64,000 nt of DNA from Streptomyces violaceusniger (GTDB taxonomy: Bacteria > Actinomycetota > Actinomycetes > Streptomycetales > Streptomycetaceae), in contig BJHW01000001.1 in NCBI GenBank assembly GCA_005405945.1, forward strand, positions 248,001 to 312,000. Direction: 5' to 3'. The notes under the pieces are model-generated. The model saw only the letters and a program-made list of their open reading frames with translations. It was not told the DNA's origin and did no database searches. Both the position numbers and the translations under genes were made by a program. Shown here one piece after another: positions 37,214 to 48,510 of the stretch (its first letter is position 1; every line of letters begins with the position of its first letter).

Positions 37214-38508
37214 CAGCGCCACACCTCCTTCGGCCTAGGCAACCCGAGATTGTCGCGCAGTGTCCTACCAGGGTATTCGGAGCGGTACAGCCCACGTCGC
37301 TGCAACTCGGGGACGACCTCATCGACGAAGAGGCGCAGGTTCGACGGCAGGAAGGGGAAGGCCAGCAGGAAGCCGTCCACGGCGTCTCCCTCGAACCACT
37401 CCTGGAGTTCGTCGGCTATGCGCGCCGGGCTGCCCACGACCATGCCGCTTCCGGCGACCTGCAGGACGATGTCGCGAATGGTAGGCCGGTTCAGGCCCCC
37501 CATCCCGTGCAACAGATCCTGGCGGCTGTCCTCAGTGTCGGCCAGTTCCGGCAGCGGGTCGTCCAGCGAGCAGCCGGAGAAGTCGACTTCCGCAAGCGGC
37601 CCCCTGACCAGGTCCCACATCACGTCCTCGTGCAACAGGCCGTTGAGCTCCTCCATCATGGCGTCGGCCTCCGCCTGGGTCGGCGCGACCAGCGGCGCGA
37701 AGCCGCGCCAGATCCGCACATGGTCTGGGTCGCGGCCGCACGCGACGGCTCTTTCCTTGATGTCCCGGTAGTACTCCTGAGCCTCCCCCAGATCGCTCTG
37801 CGCTGTGAAGAGCACCTCACCGTGCCGGGAGGCGAAATCCCTTCCGCGCGGCGAGTTCCCGGCCTGGAAGATCACGGGATGGCCCTGCGGCGGGCGCGAG
37901 ATGTTCAGCGGACCGCGCACATCGAAGTGTTTTCCGCTGTGCTCCGTCAGGTGCAGCTCTCCGGGGTCGTAGTATCTGCCGGTCGCCCTGTCGCGCAGCA
38001 TCGCCTCGTCGGAGTAGCTGTCCCAGAGGCTTTTCACCACGCCGATGAACTCCTCCGCCCGGTCGTAGCGGTGGTCACGGGAGGGGAAGGGATCGGTGCC
38101 GAAGCTGCGCGACTCCGCAGGCACCAGCGAGGTGACCAGGTTCCAGCCGATCCGGCCCCGGCTGATGTGGTCCAATGAGGCGAACTTCCTGGCCACGTGG
38201 TACGGGTGGTTGTACGTGGTGGTGGCCGTGGCCACCAGTCCGATCCGCTCGGTCACCGAGGACAGCGCGGCCATCATCGTGGTCGGCTCGAAATGTTCCC
38301 CGCGCGCTGTACGCGACATGACCTCCGGGACTCCCACCCATGGGGCCAGGGAGTCGGCAAGGAACATCGCGTCCATGACGCCCCGCTCGCACAACTGAGC
38401 CATCTCCGCCAGGAACGGGAAGTCGAGGCTTGCGCGCTCGTTGGCCAAAGGGTGCCGCCAGCCGGCCATGTGCTGCCCACCCGCCTCCAGAAAGCAGGCC
38501 AGGCTCAT
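37213..38508 (-). CDS. Luciferase-like FMN-dependent monooxygenase (NtaA/SnaA-type)
   Basis: A 431-residue relative of the next gene, with WNLVTSLVPAESRSFG, HPVIFQAGNSPRG and a start at MSLACFLEAG. The frame is open far upstream through the glycosyltransferase gene, but ATG 38508 has GGTGGGG 8 bases upstream and begins where the family's fold begins. It follows the glycosyltransferase stop by 25 bp. Expected to need FMNH2 from an unlinked reductase. Possible roles are oxidation of the azoline or pyrrolinone ring of the region C product; I cannot tell which. Confidence 0.88.
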   Translation of the reverse strand: MSLACFLEAGGQHMAGWRHPLANERASLDFPFLAEMAQLCERGVMDAMFLADSLAPWVGVPEVMSRTARGEHFEPTTMMAALSSVTERIGLVATATTTYNHPYHVARKFASLDHISRGRIGWNLVTSLVPAESRSFGTDPFPSRDHRYDRAEEFIGVVKSLWDSYSDEAMLRDRATGRYYDPGELHLTEHSGKHFDVRGPLNISRPPQGHPVIFQAGNSPRGRDFASRHGEVLFTAQSDLGEAQEYYRDIKERAVACGRDPDHVRIWRGFAPLVAPTQAEADAMMEELNGLLHEDVMWDLVRGPLAEVDFSGCSLDDPLPELADTEDSRQDLLHGMGGLNRPTIRDIVLQVAGSGMVVGSPARIADELQEWFEGDAVDGFLLAFPFLPSNLRLFVDEVVPELQRRGLYRSEYPGRTLRDNLGLPRPKEVWR

Positions 38509-38533
38509 CGTAGTTACCCCACCGGAGCGCATG

Positions 38534-39703
38534 TCAGTCCCTCGCATCCCGGCGTACTGTGCGCAGCACTTCCGGCGCCGCGTCGACACCGGGGAGGGCC
38601 AGCATCGCGGCCCGCGCGGCCCGGCTGCGCCAGGCCAGCTCGGCGTCGGCCAGCGAGCCGACGATGCGCTCGGCAAGTTGCCCGGCGTCCAGCCCGGAGA
38701 CTGTGGAGCCCAGGCCGAGCCGGGTGATCGCGGCCGCGTTCGCGGGCTGGTCGAGGGTGGACGGGCGCACCAGCATGGGCACACCGGCCCGGATCGCCTC
38801 GCGGATTCCGTTGTAGCCACCGTGACTGCAAAACAACTGGGCTGCTTCCAGCAACAGTTGTTGGGGCAGATGGTCGTGGACCTCGACGTGCGGTCCGCGC
38901 GGCATCCCTTCGGTGTCCATACCGCCCGAGGAGACCAGCGCGGTGCACTCCACCTCGGACAGCGCCGCGAGCAGATCGGCCATGGCGCGATACGGGTCGT
39001 CCCCGCCGGACACCCCCAGGTCCCGCCATGTGCGCCATCCCGTGCCGATCGCTGCGTAGACCAGTGGCCGTTCACCGGTGGCCGCCACCTCGGGCAGCCG
39101 CGCGCCGACCTCATTGCGGCGCGGCTGGCGGAAGCGCAGGGTCCTGGGCGCGGGCGCGGCGCTGAAGGCCACCGATTCGGGCATGTAGTCCAGCAGCGCG
39201 CCCGGGTAGAGACCGCTGGGGCCGGTCAGGGCGGGCAGCCCGAGTTCGGTGCGGAACAGGTTGAACACGGTGGTCAAGTCGTCATGGTTGTACGTGTTGC
39301 TCATCGCGCCCGCCAGGCAGACGACCGGCAGGCGCAGCAGCTCGGCGGCGAGATACCCGGCGTATTCGGAGTCGTCGCGGATCACCAGATCGGCCCCGAA
39401 GCTCTCGGCCAGCGCGGCGATCTCCTTGGTCCGGGTGAGCAGTTCCGAGGTGTCGAGCAGGGCCGCCATCTTGTCGGCGAGCAGCGAGCCGAGCGGGGGG
39501 CGGCCGGTGCTGCCCGCCTGGAAGGGACTGGTGGGGTCCTGGAGGACCGTCTCCACCCGGGCCCCGGTGGCGCCGACCTTGGGTGCCAGCTGTTCCGTGG
39601 TGGCGACCAGCACCTCGTCGCCCGCGGCCCGCAGGGAGCGCACCAGCGGCAGCAGGGGTTCCAGGTGGGAGTTCACACTCCACACTGTGCACAACACTCG
39701 CAT
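38534..39703 (-). CDS. GT1-family glycosyltransferase
   Basis: A 389-residue GT-B enzyme like the macrolide/aglycone glycosyltransferases (EryCIII group). N-terminus MRVLCTVWSVNSHLEPLLPL, acceptor domain to about 190, and C-terminal nucleotide-sugar site with FCSHGGYNGIREAI and RAGVPMLVRP. ATG with GAAGAGGAC upstream, 39 bp after the methyltransferase. No deoxysugar genes are in the window, so a common NDP-sugar is likely. It may decorate the product or inactivate it inside the cell for self-protection. I do not recall a glycosyltransferase in described diazeniumdiolate clusters. Confidence 0.88.
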   Translation of the reverse strand: MRVLCTVWSVNSHLEPLLPLVRSLRAAGDEVLVATTEQLAPKVGATGARVETVLQDPTSPFQAGSTGRPPLGSLLADKMAALLDTSELLTRTKEIAALAESFGADLVIRDDSEYAGYLAAELLRLPVVCLAGAMSNTYNHDDLTTVFNLFRTELGLPALTGPSGLYPGALLDYMPESVAFSAAPAPRTLRFRQPRRNEVGARLPEVAATGERPLVYAAIGTGWRTWRDLGVSGGDDPYRAMADLLAALSEVECTALVSSGGMDTEGMPRGPHVEVHDHLPQQLLLEAAQLFCSHGGYNGIREAIRAGVPMLVRPSTLDQPANAAAITRLGLGSTVSGLDAGQLAERIVGSLADAELAWRSRAARAAMLALPGVDAAPEVLRTVRRDARD

Positions 39704-39742
39704 GTCGAGTCCTCTTCGTATCCTGGCTGGTTGGATGTGGAA

Positions 39743-40762
39743 CTACGCTGGCCGTGCCTCCAGCACCGATTCGCTGTCGGGGAAGTTCCACTGGTCGGTG
39801 GCCGTCAGGTTCACCTGGGTGAAGAGCTCCTGATACTCGTCGTAGGAGCGCAGGCGGGCGCCGAGCAGGGCGAACATGTACAGGTCGAGCTGGCGGGGAT
39901 AGTGCGTGCGGTCGCTCGCACTCGGCATCTGGCCGACGATGACCATCCGGCTGTCCGGCTTCATCACGGCGCGCACGGCGGCGAGGATGCGCAGCGAGTC
40001 CGCGTCGTTCCAGTTCCCGATCACGCGGGACAGCAGATAGACGTCGCCGGCGGGCGGGATCTCGTCGAAGAAGCTGCCGGGAACGAGGGTGACGCGGTCG
40101 GCGACTCCCGCCTCGGCCATGATGCCTTCGGCGTTCGCCACGACGTGCGGCAGATCCAGGAGCGTACCTGTGAGGTGCGGGTTGTTCTTGAGGAGGCTGG
40201 CCAGCATGGCTCCCCTCCCGCCGCCGACGTCGACGACGTGGCGGGCCCGGGAGAAGTCGTAGCTGGACAGCAGGTTGTCGACGGCCGCCGACGAGGTCAT
40301 GGCCTTGTCGAACAGCGTCGCGAACTCCCGGTTCGACGCCATGTATTCGAAGAAGGGCTTTCCGTAGGGCACGGAGAAGCACGGTTCGCCGGTGCGGGCC
40401 GTGTGTATCGCGTTCGCCCAGGTGCGGTTGAACTCCTCCCGGCAGGTCAGCGCGCACATGTTCCGCATGCTGGTCGGGTGGTCGGACTTCAGGACCTGGC
40501 CCACCTCGGTCAGCTCGAAAGTCCTGGGTGCCGGCTCGGAGAGCACTCCGGCGGCACACGCGGCGCGCAGGAACGGCAGCAGTCCCTCCGCGTCGGCGTC
40601 CACTTCCTCGGCGATGTCGGTGTTGGAACGCGGGATGGACAGCACGTCGGGCACATTCAGTTCGCACAGCACTGAAACGGCCTGCGACAGAAGTCCAGTG
40701 GTCATCAGCTCGCGGACCCGCAGCGCGGCCGGAACGGACTCGACGTCGTATGAAGTGGTCAC
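39743..40762 (-). CDS. SAM-dependent O-methyltransferase
   Basis: A 339-residue plant-type O-methyltransferase (family 2). N-terminal dimerisation/winged-helix region (about 1-110), SAM loop VVDVGGGRGAMLASLL near residue 180, then LLDLPHV and VYLLSRVIGNWND. The GTG start overlaps the TGA of the PKS gene (GTGA). In a chm-type pathway it would methylate the enol of a tetramate to give a methoxypyrrolinone, consistent with its place directly after the PKS. Confidence 0.9.
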   Translation of the reverse strand: MTTSYDVESVPAALRVRELMTTGLLSQAVSVLCELNVPDVLSIPRSNTDIAEEVDADAEGLLPFLRAACAAGVLSEPAPRTFELTEVGQVLKSDHPTSMRNMCALTCREEFNRTWANAIHTARTGEPCFSVPYGKPFFEYMASNREFATLFDKAMTSSAAVDNLLSSYDFSRARHVVDVGGGRGAMLASLLKNNPHLTGTLLDLPHVVANAEGIMAEAGVADRVTLVPGSFFDEIPPAGDVYLLSRVIGNWNDADSLRILAAVRAVMKPDSRMVIVGQMPSASDRTHYPRQLDLYMFALLGARLRSYDEYQELFTQVNLTATDQWNFPDSESVLEARPA

Positions 40763-43700
40763 GCTTCCTTCTCCTCCAGCACAGTGGCAATCCCGGAAAC
40801 GGTCAGCCGGTCGTTCACGTACAGCTCGCGGATGGACATGTTGACGGTGAAGTGCTCGCGCAGACTGGCGACCACACGCATGAGCAGCAGGGACTCGCCT
40901 CCCAGTTCGAAGAAGTTGTCGTCGGCCCCGATGGCGTCGATGCCGAGCGACTTCCGCCAGATCGCCGCCACGCGTCGCTCCATCTCGTTGCGCGGCGGTA
41001 CGTACGGTGTGCTGAGCGGCGGCCGGGCCCGGCCCTCCTGGTCATCGGGCCGCCCGGCGTCCGCTTCCCCGTCGGCCGCGTGGTCACCGACGGTCGCGCG
41101 GCCCTCAATGGCGATGGTCCCGCTCCCAGGCGCGACGGTGAGTACGGGATGGCCGGGGGTACGCAGCGCGGCGGCGAGGGCATCGGCGGCGAGCCGGCTC
41201 CACGCGCTGATCTCCTCGTCGCCGTCCTCCCGCAATGGCTCGTCTGTCCATTCGGGGCCCCTTCGCCACCGCAGGAGCCGCCACGGCAGCCCTTCCGCCG
41301 CCGCCGCCTCCACGCACGCCTCGGCGAAGCCGCTCACCGCCGCCTGCTCGGCGGACGGCCGCTCGGCCAAGGGGTCGACCAGAACGACGACGCCGAACGA
41401 CTGTTCCGCGCGGCGCTGCCACAGGTCGCGTAGCCAGTCCAGGGTTGCCGCCGGTGCCTGGGCGTCTTCGCCGTCGGGCGCGTGATCGAGCAGCCTCAGA
41501 AGTCCGGGGCGGTCTCCGTCCGCCGAAGCGGGCTCGGTGTCGGCGAAGTCGCTGATGGCCACCTCGCCGTCGAACGCCGCCGACAGAAAGGACACATACC
41601 GTCGCGCGGGCAGGAGATGGCCGTCGGGAACGATCCAGTGACGGGGCAGCGCTCCCAGGTCGTCCGCCGTCGGTTCCACCGGCACGGAGCCCGCCGTCCA
41701 CCGGTGGCCGCCCCGGTGGGCCACGGCCGCGTCGGCTCCCGGGCGGCGCAGCTCGTCCAGCAGCGTCTGCCACGTCCTGTCGTCGAACCGGCCGGAGGGA
41801 AGACCGTCGATATCGACGTGTGTGGCGTCGACACGTGACTCCTCGTGCTGCCAGTGCCGCAACAGGCCATATGTGAACCGGCGTTCGGGCGAGGTTTCGG
41901 CGGCCCCCAAGTCGAAGGCGCCATTGCTGACGATGACGGCTCGCAGTCGCCGTTCCTCTCCACCGAGAGCGGCAAGGAGGCCTTCCGCGAAGTCCGCGGA
42001 GGCGGTGACCGTCTTCAGCGGGTCTTTCGGGTCGGTAACGGCGGAGATGTCGAGCAGCCGGACGTCGGCGTCCTGGACGCCGTCGGCGCACACGCGTTCG
42101 CACAGGGCACGCAGGTGGGCCGGTGCCGCGGGGTCGAGTTCGTAGCGGTCCGGGCGCGGGTTGCCGAACGTCTCGGCGAAGCGGACGGAGACCACGTGCT
42201 CGCACTCGCCCAGGAGCGCGGTGGGGGGAGCGTCTGCCGCGGAGCCGACCAGCATGAGGACGGTCTCCCGGGTCGGCGCGGGGGCCTGTCCGGTGTGCCG
42301 GTCCGGTACGCCGGAGCCGCTCCACACGCGGGCGGTGAGCAGCGATTCGGCAGACCGCCCCCGCTCGGCGGCGTCTGGCGGGAGGACCGTGCGCTCCACC
42401 CAGAAGCGCTTGCGCTGGAACGGGTATCCGGGCAGCGGGACGGTCCGGCCGGGCCGTCCCTCCCGGGCCGCCGCCCAATCGACCTCCACGCCGGTCGTCC
42501 ACAGCAGGGCCACGGCGTTGAGCAGTACGCGCGGGTCGGACTGTTCCCCGTAGGCGTGCCGGATCGCGGCGACGGCCGGTGTGGAAGCCCCGAGGGTATA
42601 TTCGGCCAGCTTGACCAGCCCACCGCTGGGCCCGGCCTCCAGCAGGGCAGGGGGTGGTCGGCGGCCAGCGTCTGGAGGCATTCGCGGAACCTCACGGTTC
42701 CACGAGTGTGCTTCACCCAGTGCTCGGGGTCGCCTGCCGCCTCAGCGGTCAGCCAGTCGCCGGTCAGGTTGGACACGATCGGGACCGCCGGCTCGCGCAG
42801 GGTCACCTTTTTCAAGGCGTCGCGCAGCTCGTCGAGCACCGGATCGAGCGCCACCGAGTGCACCGCACCGGGAACGCGCAGCCGGTGCTGGTCGATCCCC
42901 TGCTCCGTGAGATGCTTCTCCATCTCCATGATGGCCTCGCGGGTCCCGGAGACGGTGCACATACCAGGGGCGTTGACAGCCGCCAAGGACGTTCCCGGAA
43001 CCAGGTGCGGACCGACGTCCTCCCCGTCGAGCAGCACGCTCAGCGTCATACCGCCCGCCTTCTCGATCAACCGCTCACGCTCGGCGACCAGCGGAAGCAT
43101 GTCCTCCAGGTCCATGATTCCGGCGACACAGGCCGCCGTGTACTCGCCGAGGCTGTGGCCGACCACGGCGGTGGGGCGTATGCCCCAAGACGCCAGCAAG
43201 GCGGTCAGGGACCATTCGGTGGCGGCGATCGCCGGCAGACGGCAGACGGGAACGTCGATGTTCTCCCTGCTGGGCCGCGCGTCACCGGGCGGATAGAGGG
43301 CTGCCAGCAGATCCATACCGCAGGAGGACTCGACGATATGTGCGCAACGGTCCATCTCGCGCCGGAAGACGGGGTAGGTCTCGTACAGCTGCTGGCCCAT
43401 GCGCTGGTACTGCGCTCCGCCGCCGGGGTACATGAACACCACGCTGCGGGGCCGACCGCCGGTGTCCCCCTGGAACCCGTCGCCACCGCGCAGCGCCTCG
43501 GCGAGGTCCTGGGAGCTGTCGGCGACGACAGCGCGCCGATGGTGCATGTGCCGTCGGCCGGTCTGGAGCGTGTGGGCGATGTCCCCGATGGCCAGGTCGG
43601 GGCCGCGGGAGACATGCTCCCGCAGTTCCTCCCCCATCTCGCTCAACGCCTTCGGCGTCGCGGCGGATAGGAGGATGACCTCCGGGAACCCGTCCTGCTC

Positions 43701-45047
43701 CTGGGCAGGCCGCAGTGGTGCCTCTTCGAGCACCACGTGCGCATTGGTGCCGCCCACACCGAACGAGCTCACTCCGGCCAGCCGTGGTACGGAGGTGCGT
43801 TCCCACTTCCGCAGCCCGCCGGAGACCACGAAGGGCGAGCCCGCGAAGTCGATCAGTTCATTGGGCTTGTCGAAGTGCACCGTCGGCGGAATCGCCTCGT
43901 TCTCGAGCGCGAGGACGGCCTTGATCAGGCCGGCGATCCCGGCGGCGGCGTCCAGGTGTCCGAGGTTGGACTTCACCGAGCCGAGGACGCAGTACCCCTT
44001 CTTGTCGGTGCTCGCGGCGAACGCCTTTGTCAGGGCGCTGACCTCGATCGGGTCCCCGACGGGGGTGGCGGTGCCATGTCCCTCGACGTAGCCGATGGCG
44101 TCGGCCGTCACGCCCGCCATCGCGTGGGCCGCCAGGATGACGTCGCGCTGCCCCTTCACGCTGGGGGCGGTGAAACCGACCTTGCGGGAGCCGTCGTTGT
44201 TGATCGCCGACCCCTTGATCACGGCACGGATGTTGTCGCCGTCGGCCAGCGCGTCCTCCAGCCGCTTGAGCAGGACGACGCCGACGCCGTCACCGGGAGA
44301 CATGCCCGCGCCCTCGGAGGAGTACGGGCGGCAGTGGCCGTCGGGCGAGAACGGACCGCCGGGCACGTACTGGTAGCCGAGCCGCGCGCTGGGGTTCACG
44401 GAGGCACCGCCCGCCAGCGCGAGATCGCACCGATAATCCAGCAGGTCCTGGCAGGCGGCGTGCACGGCGACCAGGGACGTCGAGCAGGCGGTCTGCACCG
44501 CGACGCTCGGCCCCGTGAGGTTGAGGAGGTAGGAGACACGGGTGACCAGCGCGCTGCTGGCGTTGGCCACCGCGCCGATGAAGGAGTCGACGGTGCCGGG
44601 CTTGCGGGCGTACATCGGGTAAACGTGGTCCAGGTAGTACTGGCTCAGCGAGGCTCCCGCGTAGACGCCGATGGACCCGTCGTACGCGTCGGGAAGGCAC
44701 CCGGCCTGTTCGAAGGCGTGCTGGGCGCACTCCAGGAAAACCCGCTGCTGAGGGTCGAGGAGTTCGGCCTCGGCCGGCTGGAACCCGAAGAACTCGGCGT
44801 CGAACCGGTCGATGTCCTCCAAGGTGCACTCGACCCTGACCAGGTTGGGGTCCGTCAGCCGGTCCGGTGCCCCGCCGGCCGCGATGAAGTCCCTGTCGTC
44901 GACCGGCCGGATCGCTTCCTTGCCGGCCTTCAGCACCTCCCAGAACTCCCGGAGCGTGGGCGCTCCGGGGAATCTGCCCTCCATCGCGATCACGGCGACG
45001 TCGGGCGCGCCCATGGCCTCGCCATCGGTGCCCGTGTCCGTGCTCAT
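40759..45047 (-). CDS. Hybrid-type PKS module, KS-AT-(pseudo KR)-carrier (frameshifted here)
   Basis: Elongation module that would add one malonate-type unit to an aminoacyl chain. KS: TACSTSLVAVH, EGHGTATPVGDP, KSNLGHLDAAAG. AT: GHSLGEY, with GAVHS where HAFH/YASH normally sits; malonyl-CoA is likely but the motif is odd. About 400 residues between AT and carrier lack a dinucleotide loop and look like a KR relic. The carrier is PCP-like (ELGGESLLLMR). The frame breaks at 42645-42647: one more G joins DHPLP to LLEAGPSGGL and gives about 1429 residues. No TE follows, so release may be cyclisation by attack of the amide nitrogen, giving a tetramate. Starts inside the NRPS stop (ATGA), ends inside the methyltransferase start. 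Confidence 0.9.
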
Positions 45048-48000
45048 GGCGCCTCCTTCACACTGGTCGTCCGGCCCCGTCCGGCTCGCGCCCGGCGCTG
45101 CCGGTCGGCGCGGCCGCGTATCTTCTCGACCTCACGCGTGTCTTCGTCTCCAGGGACGCCCGTGCCCGTCTCGAGCTGCCGGGCCACTGAGGCGACCGTC
45201 GGGTTCTCGAACAGGGCGACTACGGAAATGTCGCGGCCGAGGTCGCGGTGAATCTCGGTCTGTACCCTCACGACCAGGAGGGAGTGGCCGCCGAGGTCGA
45301 AGAAGTTCTCGTGCACACCCACCTGTTCGACGCCGAGCGTTCGCGCCCAGATGGCCGCGATGGCCTCCTGCAGCTCGCCCTGCGGGGCGGTGTACGCCGT
45401 CTTCCTGCGCTCGTCCTCCGGGATGTCGACCGACCCCAACTCGTCCCTGTCGACCTTGCCCGAGCTCTTCAGGGGGAGCCTCGGCATCAGCACGACGGTC
45501 GAGGGGACCATGTACGACGGCACCCGTTCGGTGAGCCACGACCGGAGTTCCTCGGGGGTGACGGCGCTGTCGCCGGTGGCGACGAAGGCCACCAGGTGAC
45601 GGCCGAGTCGACCGCGGGTGCGGACCAGGACACAGACCTGCCGGACTCCGGGGTGCGCGGCCAGTTTGGCCTCGATCTCCTCCAGTTCGATGCGCCGTCC
45701 ATTGAGCTTGACCTGGTTGTCGGCCCGGCCGACGAACTCGATCTGCCCATCGGCCCGGTGCCGGGCCAGGTCGCCGGTTCGGTAGACCCGTTCACCGGGC
45801 AGGAACGGGTTGTCCACGAACCGTTCGGCGGTCCGCTCCGGGTCGTTGAGATAGCCGCGGGCCAGCGGGAGACCACCGACGTGGATCTCGCCGACCGTGC
45901 CCACCGGAACCGGCTTCCGCGCGCCGTCCAGCAGATAGATGCGTGTGTTCGGGTTGGGCCTGCCGATGGTGATGTCCCGCACGTGGTCGGCGGTCTCGTA
46001 GACGCGACAGGTGACGCCGATGGTCGCCTCCGCCGGGCCGTAGCCGTGGTACATGCGGGCGCCGCACCGCTGCCTGAACCGGAGGTACAGCTCCGGGGAG
46101 AGCACCTCTCCCCCGCACCAGACGTGCCGCAGGCCGCGGAAGGCCTCGGTCGCGTCGTCGCGTTGGACCATCAGGTCGAGCATGGAGGAGACCAGGTAGA
46201 CGAAGGTGACCCGATGTTCGGCGATGGTGGAGAGCAGATACGAGACGTCGCCCTCCCCACCCGGCTTGGCGAGCACGAGGCGACAGCCGCTCGCCAGCGG
46301 CAGGAAGATCTCGTTGATGGAGATGTCGAAGCTGACCGGAGCCTTGTGCAGGACGGTGTCGGACTCCGTCAGCTCCAGCAGATCCGCCTGCCAGGGCAGC
46401 CGGTTGACGATCCCCGCGTGAGTGATCATCGCGCCCTTGGGAACCCCGGTGGAGCCGGACGTGTAGATGACGTACGCGACGTCCTCCAGGGCCGTCGCGA
46501 CCTCCATAGCCTGCCGGTCCAGCCCCGCGACGAGATCGCCGTCGGCCGCCAGATCCACGTGTGGGACCCGAGGTGCCATGGCGGCCAGCTCGCCCTTGGA
46601 GAGCATCCCACCGGTCGTCACGCAGGCGGAAAGGCCCGCTGTCGAGATCAGTTCCCGCTTGCGCAGCGCCGGCCAGGCCGGGTCGAGGGCCACGAAGGCA
46701 GCGCCGGACTTGAGCACCGCCAGCATGGTCACGACCAGTTCGGGCGACCGCTCGAGGAGCACACCGACGAGGCCGCCGGGCGCCACGCCGGACGCCACCA
46801 GGTGGCGGGCCAGCTGGTTGGCCCGGCCATCCAGTTCGGCGTAGCTGAGGCGCTGGTCATCGAAGACCAGCGCTTCGGCGTCCGGCCGGCGGCGCACCTG
46901 CTCGGCGAAGAGCCCGGGCAGGGTGGTCCTCGGCAGATACTCCGGACGGTCGGTGGCGTTCCACTCGTGTACGATACGGTGGTACTCCGCATCGGGCAGC
47001 AGCGGAAGCTCACTGAGGCGCCTCGTGGGGTCGGCGAGCACCCCCTCCATCAGCGTGGCCAGGTGGCCGAGCACCCGATCGATGCCCTCGGCGTCGAATA
47101 TCCGGTGCGCACCGGTGCCGGTCAGGACCAGTCCGTCGCGCCCCGACGCCACCTCGACGGCGAGATCGAAGCGCGTCGTGCCGTTGAATACCGGGACCTC
47201 CCGCCAGGTCTGGCCGGCGAAGGTGATGTCCAGCGGCAGGGTGAGACCGCGCTGGGTGAACATCACGTTGAACAGGCCGGAACCGTCCCGCTTCCGCGGT
47301 GGGCGGACGGCTTCCACGACCTGGTCGAAGGGCACCTCCTGCTGCCCGAACGCGTCGATGCAGCGCTTCCGGACCTGCGCCAGCAGGTCCGAGAAGCGCG
47401 GGTCCCCTCCGGCGTCGAACCGCAGCATCAGCGTATTGCCGAAGTTGCCGACCAGCGGCTCGAATTCGGGGCTCGGCCGGTGCACGGCGACCGTGCCCAC
47501 GGCGAGGTCGCCGCTGTCCGAGTACCGGCTGAGCACGGCGGCCAGACAGGCCAGGGTCGTCATGAACAGCGAGGCACCGGAGGCCTTGGCGAAGGCGCTG
47601 ATCGCGGCGCTCGTCCGCTGCGACAGCGTGAGATGGCGCCGCACCCCCTTCTCGGACCGCTCCCCGAGGACGCCGCCGGCCATCGGCAGCGCGGCCGCGG
47701 CGGGCCACGGGTCGAGCCGGTCGCGCCAGAAAACCAGCGACTCCTCGAACTCGCCCGAGGCGACCCGTCGCTGCTCCCACTCGGCGAACTGTGCATAGGT
47801 GACCGTGGATGGGAGCACCGCGGCGGCGGGCTGCCCCGCCGCGTCCGAACGGTAGTATTCCGCCACTGCGTTGAGCAGGGGCGCCCAGCTCTGGTCGTCG
47901 ATGGCGATGTGGTGCGCACTGAGCACCAGGGCGTGCTCGCGTGCGCCCAGTTCGATGAGCAGCAGCCGCAGCGGGCAGTCCTCGGCCAGATCGAAGGCGA

Positions 48001-48477
48001 GGCGGCCGTGCTCCCCCGCCAGCCGTTCGACCTCTTCCTCGAGGTGGGCACCCGTCGGCAGGGCCTGGCAGTCGACGGTCCGCCACGGCATGTCGAGGGT
48101 AGGCAGGACCAGTTGTACCGGGAGGCCGTCGGCACCGGTCCGGTACACGGTCCGCAGGACGTCCTGGTGTGCGACGACCGATTCGAAGGCGCGACGGAGC
48201 CTCGCCGGGTCAAGATCGCCACTGATCCTGAAGCCCACACAGATGTTGTACGAGGCGCTGCCGGGGTTCCGCTGCTGCGCGAACCACATGCGCCGCTGGG
48301 CCGAGGACAGCCCATGGGGACCCGGCCCGAGCCGTGGGAAGCGATCCGCCCCGGACGCACCGCCCCATGGCCGAAGCCCCGCTCGGCGAGCAGCCGACGG
48401 ATGCGCTCCTGCCGGACCGTCGTACCGCTCGCCCGATCAGACCCCTCCCCGTCCCGACCCGGGTGTTCGTCAGTCAT
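45044..48477 (-). CDS. NRPS, C-A-PCP, predicted to load graminine/N-oxidised ornithine (frameshifted here)
   Basis: About 1144 residues. C domain motif HHIAIDDQS (Asp where the usual HHxxxDG has Gly), A domain from about 500, PCP Ser in LGGHSLLVVR. The ten pocket residues read D-I-N-Y-W-G-G-I-G-K, which I recall as the signature for N5-hydroxyornithine and its formyl form in siderophore synthetases. Graminine is N5-hydroxy-N5-nitroso-ornithine, so this fits the adjacent N-N-forming genes. The frame breaks at 48349-48352 (C4): one more base joins the start MTDEHPGRDG to the C-domain entry LSSAQRRMWFAQQ. ATG 48477 has AGAAGGCAAGGG upstream. Followed by the PKS with ATGA overlap. Confidence 0.9.
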
Positions 48478-48510
48478 ACCCTTGCCTTCTGTAGTCGGAC
48501 CATGATCGCG

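Noticed and set aside
37213..39114. A longer reading of the luciferase-like gene beginning at 39114
   Set aside because: The extra 200 residues are out-of-frame glycosyltransferase sequence. The family fold begins at MSLACFLEAG with its own ribosome site.
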